A DNA stretch of 64,000 bases from DAOTXR01 sp034435375 (GTDB lineage: Bacteria > Chloroflexota > Anaerolineae > Aggregatilineales > UBA3940), in assembly GCA_034435375.1 (NCBI GenBank), contig DAOTXR010000048.1, positions 248,001-312,000 of the forward strand, read 5' to 3'. Positions within the stretch are counted from its first letter, which is position 1. Every line of letters starts with the position of its first letter. Positions 33,670-43,032 of the stretch are shown in pieces. The translations under genes were made by a program, and so were the position numbers. The notes beneath the pieces were generated by a model that had not been told where the DNA came from, did not search any database, and worked only from the letters and a program-made list of their open reading frames with translations.

Positions 33670-34839
33670 TTAACCGGAGGAAAGCTCAAGCGTGCTAGTC
33701 GTCAGGATTTTGAGCGGAAATAACAATCTGGTTGCATAGGCTACCCTATCCTCGTCGGGAAGCCCAGGGTTCAGCCTCAACACGATCTTCAATGCAAGGT
33801 TAATCTGGGCTTGCTCGAGCCTGCGCTCCGGCGTATTCTGGTCAACTGGGCGGATCGTGCCGGTCACCAAAGCGGCTTTTGTCTCGACCTCCGAGGGTGG
33901 TTTGTCTTTCACGGTGGGGGGGTGAGCTGACTCTACAGCAGGTCTTTCAGCTTCTGATTTGGATGCCTCATCTGTCTTTGGCGTCTCGTCCTTAGCAGGA
34001 GGACTCCCCACCGCTTTCTCACTCTGGGCCTGGCTGGCAATCTGTGCAGCGTGTTCTCTGCGCCAGGGAATCACGAAATCCCGGACCATCTGGATAGCAT
34101 CTCTGGCGCCGTCGAGACTGACACCGATAGGCGCATTGAGTTTGACGGCACTGATAGTGTTGATACCGATCTGCCGGTGCCCCTGCATTTTTATTTCCTC
34201 AATGATGTACTGCAGGTCGACAAGGGCCTGCAGGTAGGGAGTCACTGTGGTGGCAAGGTGGTACGGCGTGAGTATCTGTCGCTGGACGGATTGGCTACCC
34301 ATCTCAACCAGAAACAGGATCTCTTCCTCGGAAGCGCTGCCGGAGTGAAAGTAGACGTATAGCTTGAACTGCCCCAACCGAATCTGATCCCCACTGCGCA
34401 GAGGATAGGATTTGCCGGGGACCAGCCGGGCCTCATTGACCCACGTTCCATTGGTGCTGTTTAGATCCTGGATAGAGCAGGCATCGCCTGTAAAGTTGAG
34501 TCGTGCGTGCTGCCGGGACACACCCATGTCCCCCACATCATACTTGGCCAGATCCAGGACGTTTTCAGGGGATCCGACCACTTTACGACCCAGGATCACC
34601 TCCTGACTACCTTGGATGATAACCGGATCATCGACACCCGAAATGAACAGCGCCAGGACGCTGGCAGGAAGCCCAGCCACCCGGTCCAGATGTTTGGGGG
34701 GTTCTGTGATATCCGGCTGAGGAGAGGTGACGGGCCGGGTAGTGTCGGGGATAGTGCTGAAGGGCTTGCCGCAATATGCACAATGGGTTGCATCAACCTT
34801 GTTCTTGCGATGACAATATGAGCAGAACTTGCCACTCAT
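33670..34839 (-). CDS. zinc-ribbon/FHA-domain protein
   Basis: 389 residues. An N-terminal zinc ribbon (CSYC at 6-9 and CAYC at 20-23) is followed by a linker and an FHA phosphothreonine-binding domain at about 75-165 with the conserved GR, SRQHA and NSTNGTWVN residues. A helical region, then a low-complexity charged stretch (about 270-335, rich in Lys, Glu, Pro, Ser) and a C-terminal helical segment complete it. No membrane segment. FHA proteins read Ser/Thr phosphorylation, so a Hanks-type kinase elsewhere in the genome is implied. It lies within the surface/signalling block between the 12-repeat adhesin and the solute-binding lipoprotein. AAAGG precedes the ATG. Confidence 0.87.
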   Translation of the reverse strand: MSGKFCSYCHRKNKVDATHCAYCGKPFSTIPDTTRPVTSPQPDITEPPKHLDRVAGLPASVLALFISGVDDPVIIQGSQEVILGRKVVGSPENVLDLAKYDVGDMGVSRQHARLNFTGDACSIQDLNSTNGTWVNEARLVPGKSYPLRSGDQIRLGQFKLYVYFHSGSASEEEILFLVEMGSQSVQRQILTPYHLATTVTPYLQALVDLQYIIEEIKMQGHRQIGINTISAVKLNAPIGVSLDGARDAIQMVRDFVIPWRREHAAQIASQAQSEKAVGSPPAKDETPKTDEASKSEAERPAVESAHPPTVKDKPPSEVETKAALVTGTIRPVDQNTPERRLEQAQINLALKIVLRLNPGLPDEDRVAYATRLLFPLKILTTSTLELSSG

Positions 34840-35075
34840 GGTAGAACCTTTCTAAATGGCCCCAAACGTCAAAGAGACTCATCCCCTACCACCCTTAGCC
34901 CGCACCCCATTCCACCTGATCGGGCGGTCGGTACAGGATCATAGCAAATTTGATGCCAGAGAGCACATCTGCTCCAGCTCCAATATAATGGGCAGCCGGA
35001 AGCAACTGCTATCTGCAGCGGATCTTACTCGTTTGCAATCTCAGAGAAGCCATTAACCAGCAAGCGGGGATGGAT

Positions 35076-38000
35076 TCAGATTTGACTGTGAAGGGCGGCC
35101 TTCTTTCTGGCTTCTCGCTCCTCATGCCGGTACCATGTCAACAGCACAGCAAACCACAGGATCAACATCAGGAAGGCAATTCCTACAATGCACTGCAAAG
35201 CTGGCAGGCAGAACTCCGTGTTGCCCAGGCTGACACATACCAGACTCGTCCGCCTCCAGCTCGCTGGCCCTGGCGCGCCGCCAGAGGGAGACGACTCCGG
35301 TCCAGACTCGGCTGAGGCTGGGGCTGTACCTCCTCCGGCGCCCTCCATGCCGACTTCCGGTCCCTTAGGCGAGTTCTTACCAAACGACGACAACCCACCA
35401 CTCTCCCCCGGCGCGAGAGCGAGGTCACCACAGGATGTCACTGGCGCAATGCCATCGGCGCTCAGTGTAGCGCAGGCAGTAATTTTGCCGCCTGGCGCAG
35501 CATCAGTGGCAAGAATCTGAAAGCTCACCGTTACCACTTCATTGGGGGCCAGTGTATCCAGATGCACCTGGGCCTGATTAGGGGAGAGCGTCACCAGGCC
35601 ACGCGGAAGCGTGCCACCGACAATCACGCCCGGTTCAGAGATCGTAACCTCAAACGTCACGTTGGTGAGGGTGTCGTCGCTGGTGTTGCTCAGGGTGGTT
35701 GTCAGGTTGGTAACTCCGCCCTCCGTGGTCTGCTGAACATCCGGAAGCACCTCTACGGCCAGAGGGCTATCCGAAGGTGTGGTATCTCCGCTTTCTCCTT
35801 CCTCACCGCCCGCCTCCGCTTCGCTGGAGTCTGAAGGTGAGGTGTCCGGAGCGGTGGATGCTGGCGGGGTAGCCCCGGATGATGGCGGAGTCCGGGTAGG
35901 TTCGCTGGCGGCCCTGACAGACACACTCACCAGGGCAGTGTCGCACAGGTTCGTGGCATCGCATACCTTATAAGTGAAACTATCGCTGCCGCTGAAACCA
36001 CGGTTGGGTGTATAGATGACTGCCCCCACTCCATCGACTGTTGTGCTTCCGTTGCCCGCAGGGATGGTCATCGTGACCGTGCCAGGGGCAAGATTGCCGT
36101 CCACGTCACTGTCATTGGCAACCACATTGATGGTGGTAGGCACACCTGGAGGTGCGGTGGCCGTGTCATCTTTAGCTGTCGGCGGATCATCGACTGGCGT
36201 GACCGTCACTGATACAGTAGCTGAGGTACACAGGCCGCCTGTGTCGCACACCCGATAGGTGAAGCGGTCGGTACCATTAAAGTTGCGGTCGGGTGTGTAA
36301 GTGATAGCTCCCGTGGATGTGTTGACCGACGTTCTGCCTTTTGCCGCTGTTGCTGTCACCGTCACTGTGCTAGGTGAGAGGTTATTCTCAGCATCGGCGT
36401 CGTTAGACAGCACATTGATGGTCACACTTTTGTCTTCAGTGGTCGTCGCGGTGTCGCTGCTGGCGGACGGAGCCGTGTTGGCAGCAGCTGCATTGATGGT
36501 GATACTCACCGTGGCCGTAGCGCATGCCCCGGATGCATCACACACGCGGTAGGTGAAGGTATCAGCACCCACATACCCAACGCTGGGCGTATAGGTCACA
36601 GCGCCAGTTGTGGTGTTGACTGAGGTGGTGCCGTGTGCCGGCGCTCCGGTCACCGTCACTGAGCTAGCAAGCAGATTGCCATCTATGTCCGTATCGTTGG
36701 CCAGCACGTTGATCGTGACCGCCGTACCCTCGGTCGTCGTGGTCGAGTCGGTGGTCGCCACCGGCGGGTCGTTGACTGCGTTGACCGTGACTCCGACCTG
36801 GGCCGTGGCGCAGTGGGCATCAGTATCACACACTCGATAGGTGAAGGAGTTACTGCCGAAGAAGTTAGCTCTGGGCGTGTACGTGATCGCACCAGTGGTC
36901 GAGTTGACTGTGGTCGTGCCGTTGGCGGGTGGAACGGTCACTGAGACAGTCCCACCGGGCATGATGGGGCCATCCGGGTCACTGTCATTGGCCAGCACGT
37001 TGATGACAACCGCTGTGTCTTCATTGGTCGTGGCCGTGTCATTGACAGCCACCGGTCCGCCGTCATCCACAGAGAGCACCGTCACGCTGACTGTAGCGGT
37101 GTCGCATAGCCCCAGCATATCGCATAGCCTGTAGGTGAAACTGTCGCTGCCGTAAAAGCCAGCAGCAGGCGTATAGGTGATCGCGCCCGTAGCAGGGACT
37201 ATGGAGGCCGAACCATGGGCTGGTGTAGTCGCCAGGGACACCCAACTGGGCTGCGGCGGCCTTTCAGCATTGCTGTCATTGGCCAGCACGTTGATGGTCA
37301 CAGGCGTGTCTTCATTGGTCGTGGCCGTGTCATCGTTGGCGACAGGCGGGTCGTTGACGGAGGTCACTGTCACCGAGACATTAGCCGTGTCGCAGGCGCC
37401 CGCTGCATCACACACCTGGTAAGTGAAAGCATCCTGAGGGGGACTGTTGAAGTTCAGGTTGGGCAGGTAGGTGATCGCTCCTGTCGTCGCATTGATGCCA
37501 GTGATTGTCCCATGCGATGGCCCACTTGTCACCGTGACGGCACCGCCTGGCATGAGAGGGCCATCTGGGTCGCTATCGTTGGACAGCACATTGATGACGA
37601 CAGCCGTGTCCTCATTCGTGGTAGCTGAGTCGTTTGCGGCTATCGGAGGGTCGTTCACGGCAACTACTGTAATGCTGACGGTAGCCATGCCGCACAGGCC
37701 GCCTGCGTCGCACACCCGATAGGTGAAGCTGTCCGACCCGTTGTAGTTACCATTGGGAGTGTAGGTCACAGCTCCTGTCGCCGGGTTAACCCCCGTGCTG
37801 CCATTGGCAGGGCCACTCATCACTGTGACAGTGCCGCCTGGCATGATGGGACCTTCTACATCGCTGTCATTGGCCAGCACAGCGATCACGACAGCGCTGT
37901 CCTCGTTGGTCGTGGCCGTGTCATTGTTAGCTGTGGGCGGATCGTTGACAGCATTGACGTTCACGCTGACCGTGGCCGTATCACATGCACCGGCGCTGTC

Positions 38001-39905
38001 GCACGCTTCGTAAACAAAGGTATCACTGCCGTTAAAGTTCAAGACTGGCGTATAGGTGATGGCGCCTGTGCTTGGGTTAACCGATGTACTGCCGTGTGCA
38101 GGTCCGCTGATCACTCTGACTGTGCTGGCCAGCGGCCCACCATCTTCTACGTCGGAGTCGTTGCCCAGCACGTTGATAACAACAGCTGTGTCCTCGTTAG
38201 TCGTGGCTGTGTCGTCGTTGACAAGCGGGGGGTTGTTTAGAATAAGTGTGACATTGACAGCCACACTGGCTGTAGCGCACAGCAAAGTCGCATCACACAC
38301 CTGGTACGTAAAGGCATCTGGGCCGGTGTAGCCAGGACTTGGTGTATAGGTGATGGCCCCAGTGGTTGGATTCACCGAGGTGCTACCACTCGTCGGACCA
38401 CTGGTCACCGCGACAGTGCCCCCCGGCATGAGAGGGCCATCCGGGTCGCTGTCGTTCGCCAGCACGTTGATCACAACTGGCGTGTCGATGGTCGTGGATG
38501 CGGAGTCATTAATAGCTACCGGAGCATCATCCACTGCGACGACTGTCACACTCACTGCGGCTTCGCTGGAGCAGGCTCCTCCCGAATCGCACGCCTGATA
38601 GGTGAAGCTGTCCGCGCCGTTGAAATTGGACGCAGGCGTGTAGGTCACCTGGCCTGTGGTGCCGTTGACCGATGTGCTCCCGTGGGCTGGGCTGCTCATC
38701 ACCGCGACAGTGCCACCTGGCATGATGGGACCTTCCGGGTCGCTGTCGTTCGCCAGCACGTCGATAGCTACAGCAGTGTCCTCGCTTGTGGTGGCCGAGT
38801 CATCCCCTGCCAGCGGCGGATCGTTCACTGCCGTGACTGACACAGTCACGCTGGCGTTTGAACATGCACCACCTCCGTCACACACCTGGTAGTCGAAGGT
38901 GTCTCCACCGTAGAAGTTAGCAGCTGGGGTGTAGGTGACGGCCCCCGTGGTTGGATTGACCGTCGTGCCTCCATTGGCCGGACCGCTGATGACAGCCACC
39001 GAACCGGGTATAAGCGTCCCTTCCACATCGCTGTCGTTCGCCAGCACGTTGACTACGACGGCAATATCTTCATTCGTGGTAGCCGAGTCATTGGCAGCCA
39101 GAGGCGGATCGTTCACTGCGTTGATGGTCACGCTGACCGTGGCTGTGTCGCACAGGCCACCTAGATCGCACACCTGGTAGACAAAACTATCGGAACCATA
39201 GATGTTGAGGTTAGGCGTGTAGGTGACGGCCCCTGTTGCCGGGTTCACGGATGTGGTGCCATTCGCAGGTGCACTTGTCACCTGGGTTGTGCTCGGATCG
39301 AGGTTGGGTAGCCCGTCAGGGTCGGTGTCGTTGGCCAGGACATCGATGATGGCTGCCACATCCTCGTCAGTCGTGGCTGTGTCGTCGTTGGCCGCTGGTG
39401 GACTGTTGCCGGGATCGAAGGTGATGCTGCACGTCCCCTGGTCGGTGGTGAAGCCAATGGAAAAGGGTCCATTAACGCTGCTGATCCCAGTAGTAAAGGT
39501 AAGCACCAGGGTCGTATTGGTTGAGCCGCCGATGGACGTATCTGTGATGTTCGCAGTGATAGGGCCTGGGCCTGCAATGCCGCCAGGTTGGTTCCAAACT
39601 GTGTTTCCAGACGGGAGGCTAACAGTCTCCAGTTTTGTGGAGTTCCCCCAAGAGATCTGAAGCTCTTGGACTACGACCAGCGATGGATCGTTGTTCCTGA
39701 TGTATATAGTGATGCTCTTGTTGGTTGGCTCTCCAAGCGCGTTGCCCCTGTAGACCATCGAGCAGCTCGACGCCTGGGCAACAATGGAAAACATGCCACC
39801 TAGTATACCGGCAAGCACCATGATCAGCGGCAGTGCAATACCGATATGCCAGGGGCGCTTAATAATACTTGTCACGAAGCCTCGCTTATGCACGGCCTCT
39901 GACAA
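35076..39905 (-). CDS. giant tandem-95 (cadherin-like) repeat surface protein, 12 repeats
   Basis: 1609 residues. An N-terminal signal/anchor (about 17-45, ending VAQASS), a ~125-residue unrelated beta-rich domain, then twelve tandem-95 repeats (about 170-1320), each opening like PPVANDDTATTNEDTAV and holding NDSDPDGP-type acidic loops, which often bind calcium. A Ser/Pro/Glu-rich spacer, a DUF11-like beta domain, and a C-terminal membrane helix with a basic tail (ILWFAVLLTWYRHEEREARKK) close it, so it is anchored at both ends or processed at the N-terminus. The start is TTG 39905 with AGGGAG eight bases upstream, embedded in the end of the FecR gene, so the two are translationally coupled. 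Probable adhesin or S-layer-like protein. Confidence 0.88.
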   Translation of the reverse strand: MSEAVHKRGFVTSIIKRPWHIGIALPLIMVLAGILGGMFSIVAQASSCSMVYRGNALGEPTNKSITIYIRNNDPSLVVVQELQISWGNSTKLETVSLPSGNTVWNQPGGIAGPGPITANITDTSIGGSTNTTLVLTFTTGISSVNGPFSIGFTTDQGTCSITFDPGNSPPAANDDTATTDEDVAAIIDVLANDTDPDGLPNLDPSTTQVTSAPANGTTSVNPATGAVTYTPNLNIYGSDSFVYQVCDLGGLCDTATVSVTINAVNDPPLAANDSATTNEDIAVVVNVLANDSDVEGTLIPGSVAVISGPANGGTTVNPTTGAVTYTPAANFYGGDTFDYQVCDGGGACSNASVTVSVTAVNDPPLAGDDSATTSEDTAVAIDVLANDSDPEGPIMPGGTVAVMSSPAHGSTSVNGTTGQVTYTPASNFNGADSFTYQACDSGGACSSEAAVSVTVVAVDDAPVAINDSASTTIDTPVVINVLANDSDPDGPLMPGGTVAVTSGPTSGSTSVNPTTGAITYTPSPGYTGPDAFTYQVCDATLLCATASVAVNVTLILNNPPLVNDDTATTNEDTAVVINVLGNDSDVEDGGPLASTVRVISGPAHGSTSVNPSTGAITYTPVLNFNGSDTFVYEACDSAGACDTATVSVNVNAVNDPPTANNDTATTNEDSAVVIAVLANDSDVEGPIMPGGTVTVMSGPANGSTGVNPATGAVTYTPNGNYNGSDSFTYRVCDAGGLCGMATVSITVVAVNDPPIAANDSATTNEDTAVVINVLSNDSDPDGPLMPGGAVTVTSGPSHGTITGINATTGAITYLPNLNFNSPPQDAFTYQVCDAAGACDTANVSVTVTSVNDPPVANDDTATTNEDTPVTINVLANDSNAERPPQPSWVSLATTPAHGSASIVPATGAITYTPAAGFYGSDSFTYRLCDMLGLCDTATVSVTVLSVDDGGPVAVNDTATTNEDTAVVINVLANDSDPDGPIMPGGTVSVTVPPANGTTTVNSTTGAITYTPRANFFGSNSFTYRVCDTDAHCATAQVGVTVNAVNDPPVATTDSTTTTEGTAVTINVLANDTDIDGNLLASSVTVTGAPAHGTTSVNTTTGAVTYTPSVGYVGADTFTYRVCDASGACATATVSITINAAAANTAPSASSDTATTTEDKSVTINVLSNDADAENNLSPSTVTVTATAAKGRTSVNTSTGAITYTPDRNFNGTDRFTYRVCDTGGLCTSATVSVTVTPVDDPPTAKDDTATAPPGVPTTINVVANDSDVDGNLAPGTVTMTIPAGNGSTTVDGVGAVIYTPNRGFSGSDSFTYKVCDATNLCDTALVSVSVRAASEPTRTPPSSGATPPASTAPDTSPSDSSEAEAGGEEGESGDTTPSDSPLAVEVLPDVQQTTEGGVTNLTTTLSNTSDDTLTNVTFEVTISEPGVIVGGTLPRGLVTLSPNQAQVHLDTLAPNEVVTVSFQILATDAAPGGKITACATLSADGIAPVTSCGDLALAPGESGGLSSFGKNSPKGPEVGMEGAGGGTAPASAESGPESSPSGGAPGPASWRRTSLVCVSLGNTEFCLPALQCIVGIAFLMLILWFAVLLTWYRHEEREARKKAALHSQI

Positions 39906-39910
39906 TCACA

Positions 39911-41128
39911 TCACTCCCTACTTAACTGCAGGGTCGTCACATTGCCAACACTATCTGTTGCTTTAATTATAATCACATTTGATTCAACCGCGAACTCAAT
40001 TTCAAAGTAGCCGCTGGCATCCACCGTCACTGTCTGGCCATCCACCGTGACAATGGTACCGGGTTCCGTTTGTCCGCTGATCTTGACTGTGGACCCGACA
40101 GGTGGGAGCGCGGCAGGGCTAAGCAGCGCCAGAGGCGGCGGTGTGATGTCGCCACTCTGCGGCTGGACGTTGAGAGGCTGCCCAACAGCTGCCGTAACCT
40201 CTTCACCCTGGCGCACGTCCACCATCTGTTCGCCCAACTGGACGGCCACAATGCCCTCGTCGACGGCTACATAGGTGGCGTCGTCGCTAAGCACGCCCAC
40301 CAGGAATGCAGTGCCCCGCACCGAAGCCGTTGAAGACGGCGTGCTGATCTGGAATGTCTCGTCAGCGCCTAGCAGTCGCCGCACCCGGCTATACACGCTC
40401 CCTGCCAGCAGTCTCAACTGTACTTGGCTGGAGCCGGCGCCCGACGTCCGGAGCGTTGCCAGATCAACCGTGGCCCCTTCGTACAGCTCCACGGTGCTGC
40501 CATCTGCCATGCGCAGCTGCGCTGTCGAACCAGGGCCAAGCACGATCGCATCGCTCTCCCGGATCGTGATCGCGCCACCTGCCGGGATCACCGTCTGAGT
40601 GCGAGTAGAGAACAACACCAGTATCGGTCTGGCCTGGGTGATGGTCGCCTGGCCTGCCGAGACCACTAACGTAGCATCGGCGCGAGTGGCTGGCTGGGCG
40701 AGAAAAGCGACCGCAGCGACAAAGATCACAGCGAGTAGAGCAATCCCCACTGCTAATATCCGACGATTCAACATGATCCCCTCCCATATACCTGGTTTTC
40801 TGACTATTCCGGACCCGTGGACGCTTGAAGCTCGTCCCAGACTGGAGACTTCCACTCTCTCAGCCTGATGCACGAACCGGGCGAGCGTCTCTCTGTCGAC
40901 GCCAACGTAAGCCGCAATCTGCGCCACGTCTCTGGTGTAACGCAACCCATGCGTTGGGCGCCGACACAGCGCCAGCTTGGCAAGCTGCACAACATCGATG
41001 TGCAGCATTGTCGCAATCTGCTCCCAACTCAGATTTTCGGCCCTCCGATATCCTCCAATGAGTGAAGCCAGAAGCCGTCTATTTTGCTCGGCTCGTTGGG
41101 CCATTGTGATCAACAACTCATCTCCCAT
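39911..41128 (-). CDS. HTH/FecR-domain membrane protein
   Basis: About 405 residues. A cytoplasmic N-terminal helix-turn-helix region (SWEQIATMLHIDVVQLAKLA, about 35-54) precedes a single membrane helix near residues 122-145. Outside it has a FecR domain (about 160-305; GGAITIRESDAIVLGPGSTA and the STPSSTASVRGTAFLV signature) and a C-terminal Ig-like domain (GQTEPGTIVTVDGQTVTVD). The design suggests a membrane-spanning sensor that could bind DNA on the inside while the FecR domain senses outside. It overlaps functionally with the 12-repeat adhesin, whose TTG lies five bases past its stop. ATG 41128 is chosen for a GGGAAGGG upstream; ATG 41167 is an alternative. Confidence 0.83.
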   Translation of the reverse strand: MGDELLITMAQRAEQNRRLLASLIGGYRRAENLSWEQIATMLHIDVVQLAKLALCRRPTHGLRYTRDVAQIAAYVGVDRETLARFVHQAERVEVSSLGRASSVHGSGIVRKPGIWEGIMLNRRILAVGIALLAVIFVAAVAFLAQPATRADATLVVSAGQATITQARPILVLFSTRTQTVIPAGGAITIRESDAIVLGPGSTAQLRMADGSTVELYEGATVDLATLRTSGAGSSQVQLRLLAGSVYSRVRRLLGADETFQISTPSSTASVRGTAFLVGVLSDDATYVAVDEGIVAVQLGEQMVDVRQGEEVTAAVGQPLNVQPQSGDITPPPLALLSPAALPPVGSTVKISGQTEPGTIVTVDGQTVTVDASGYFEIEFAVESNVIIIKATDSVGNVTTLQLSRE

Positions 41129-41440
41129 TTTGTATGCTGCCCTTCCCGACAGGCTGCTTTGCCCCATTGGTGAGATGTCTCTAGCACCTCTAACCTCGAC
41201 GTGCTATCTTGCGCGCCAACTGTACTGAGATGACTTTATTCCGGTTAGAACCTGCTCCTCTAAATCAGATAGTGGGTTGAATACAGCCGCTCATCCAGCT
41301 TGATGGCCTCTTGCATAGAGTTCCAGACCCACTGCCGAAGTTCGACAGCGAACCCAAGCTCCTGCGCCGGGTTGCTGGTAGAATAGAACCTCATGGGAGA
41401 AACAGCCTAACATCACATGCGCGCAGGCAGGGGGATGAGC
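41129..41440. other. divergent intergenic region
   Basis: 312 bases between the FecR-type gene and the formamidase gene. It must contain promoters for both, including the one that drives the adhesin operon. A TAGAAT at 41379-41384 could be a plus-strand -10 box but lacks a matching -35. No RNA element or repeat recognised. Confidence 0.4.
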
Positions 41441-42076
41441 ATGACACGCCTCTATGACATCAGCCGAACGATCTCGCCGACACTGTCTGTGTGGCCGGGC
41501 GACACTCCCTTCTCGTTCAAGCAATTGCTTAGCCTGGAGCAGGGAGACTCCGTCAATCTGACCACGCTTACACTCAGCGCGCACACCGGCAGCCATGCCG
41601 ATGCTCCCTGGCACTGCGATGCAGAGGGGGCGCACCCAGCAGATGTGCCTCTCGAAAAATACCTTGGATTGGCTCACGTGATCTCAATTGCACGGAGGCA
41701 CGGTGGCATCGTCCCGGCGGATTTTCAGGGGCGTGACCTCCTGGGTGTGCAGCGATTGCTGATCCACACCTGGGTGAGTGACCTAGCCGACGACGCCTGG
41801 CCTGAGGATTTTCCCTATCCTACTATCGATCTGATCGACTGGCTTGCGGCGCAGGGCATAGTGCTGTTGGGGACAGATACACCTTCCATGGATAGCTTCG
41901 ATAGTGTTGAACTCGCCTGCCATCACAGGCTGAACCTACACGGCATTGCCAGCCTGGAGTCGTTGCGCCTGTGTGGTGTCCCTGACGGCATATATGAGCT
42001 GATCGCGCTGCCACTCAAAATCGCTGGCGTGTGCGGCAGCCCAGTGAGGGCAGTGCTGAGATCTTTCGCCTCGTGA
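41441..42076 (+). CDS. cyclase family protein, kynurenine formamidase-like
   Basis: About 211 residues of the metal-dependent cyclase/KynB family. The diagnostic metal-binding motif HTGSHADAPWH (near residue 49) is intact, and the N-terminal LYDISRTISPTLSVWPGD block is typical. KynB hydrolyses N-formylkynurenine in tryptophan degradation; related family members act on other amides or in polyketide cyclisation. ATG 41441 is chosen because AGGGGG lies six bases upstream; earlier in-frame ATGs at 41417 and 41435 are less well placed. No other tryptophan-catabolic genes are near, so the substrate is an open question. Confidence 0.88.
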   Translation: MTRLYDISRTISPTLSVWPGDTPFSFKQLLSLEQGDSVNLTTLTLSAHTGSHADAPWHCDAEGAHPADVPLEKYLGLAHVISIARRHGGIVPADFQGRDLLGVQRLLIHTWVSDLADDAWPEDFPYPTIDLIDWLAAQGIVLLGTDTPSMDSFDSVELACHHRLNLHGIASLESLRLCGVPDGIYELIALPLKIAGVCGSPVRAVLRSFAS

Positions 42077-42121
42077 GGAGGAGCAGCAACGCCCCAATAG
42101 AGCGCAGCGTGCAGTCCTGTT

Positions 42122-42865
42122 TCAGTCACCCGACTGAGCCTCGCCCTCTTCTTCGACAAAACGCAACACGCGAAACACTTCGGCGTAAGCGCAGCCATGT
42201 GCTCTGCCTCTCTCGGCAGCCCACTCGCGAACCCATTCGCCCGCTTCCGGCCCCACCTGTGACCGGTGACACAGCAACGCCTCGATCTTACGATCGATAG
42301 TCCCGGAGATGTCCACGAAGGTGGTCGGGTGAAGGGTGAGCGTCAGGTAAAGCTCTTTCACATCGTGCGGCTCGTACCCCTCCTCAATCAACTCGGGGAA
42401 AATAGGGCGCGTGCCCGCGCTGGGGAACACGGCGTAGAGTGCTGCCTCACCTGCCGCACGATGGTCAGGATGGTTGATGTACCCTTCGTTCACCAGGACC
42501 GTGGTTGGATCCTGGCAGACAACACGATCGGGGCGCACCTCACGGATCAGGCGCGTCAGGTCACGCCGCAGGGCCAGGGTAGGCTCCAATATGCCGTCGG
42601 GATAGCCCAGGAACCGGACATCTCTCACCCCCACGATCTCAGCTGCTGCACACTGTTCAGCCTGACGTTGTCTGGCAAGGGCCTTGAGATCGACTCCTGG
42701 CTCATTGCTGCCTGCTGCCCCGTCGGTGACGATGCCATACGTCACCTGCGCACCTTCGGCTACCCAGCATGCCACACTCCCTGCACAGCCAAACTCGATG
42801 TCGTCGGGATGGGCGACAATGACCAAGATGCGTTTGGAAGCCTTTTCAGGGGGTTTCTGATCCAT
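42122..42865 (-). CDS. PIG-L/LmbE family N-acetylglucosaminyl deacetylase
   Basis: About 247 residues. The zinc-binding AHPDDIEFGCAGS motif (near residue 15) and the downstream NHPDHRAAGE motif identify the PIG-L superfamily, which removes acetyl groups from GlcNAc linked to inositol, malate, chitobiose or antibiotics. Size and motif spacing resemble BshB1-type bacillithiol deacetylases, but no other thiol-biosynthesis gene is visible. It converges on the formamidase gene and is divergent from rarA. ATG 42865 is preferred; an in-frame ATG 14 codons upstream adds a poor N-terminus. Confidence 0.88.
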   Translation of the reverse strand: MDQKPPEKASKRILVIVAHPDDIEFGCAGSVACWVAEGAQVTYGIVTDGAAGSNEPGVDLKALARQRQAEQCAAAEIVGVRDVRFLGYPDGILEPTLALRRDLTRLIREVRPDRVVCQDPTTVLVNEGYINHPDHRAAGEAALYAVFPSAGTRPIFPELIEEGYEPHDVKELYLTLTLHPTTFVDISGTIDRKIEALLCHRSQVGPEAGEWVREWAAERGRAHGCAYAEVFRVLRFVEEEGEAQSGD

Positions 42866-43032
42866 GTCAGGTTGTCTCCAGAGTCGGTAATCGAAGTGCC
42901 TGTTCATAACAGGGTGTGTATTGTGGCAGTGATTGTATCATCTGAGGTGGTGTCGTTCACCTGGCGCGTAGGCAGCAAAGGTGGCATGATCAACCTACTA
43001 GCTAAGCGCCTACCCCAGAAAGTCGGGCAGAT

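Noticed and set aside
35779..39660. Repeated plus-strand frames of about 80 codons opposite the 12-repeat adhesin
   Set aside because: They repeat with the same period as the adhesin units and are rich in Val/Thr/Ala/Ser from reverse-complemented repeats, so they are shadows.
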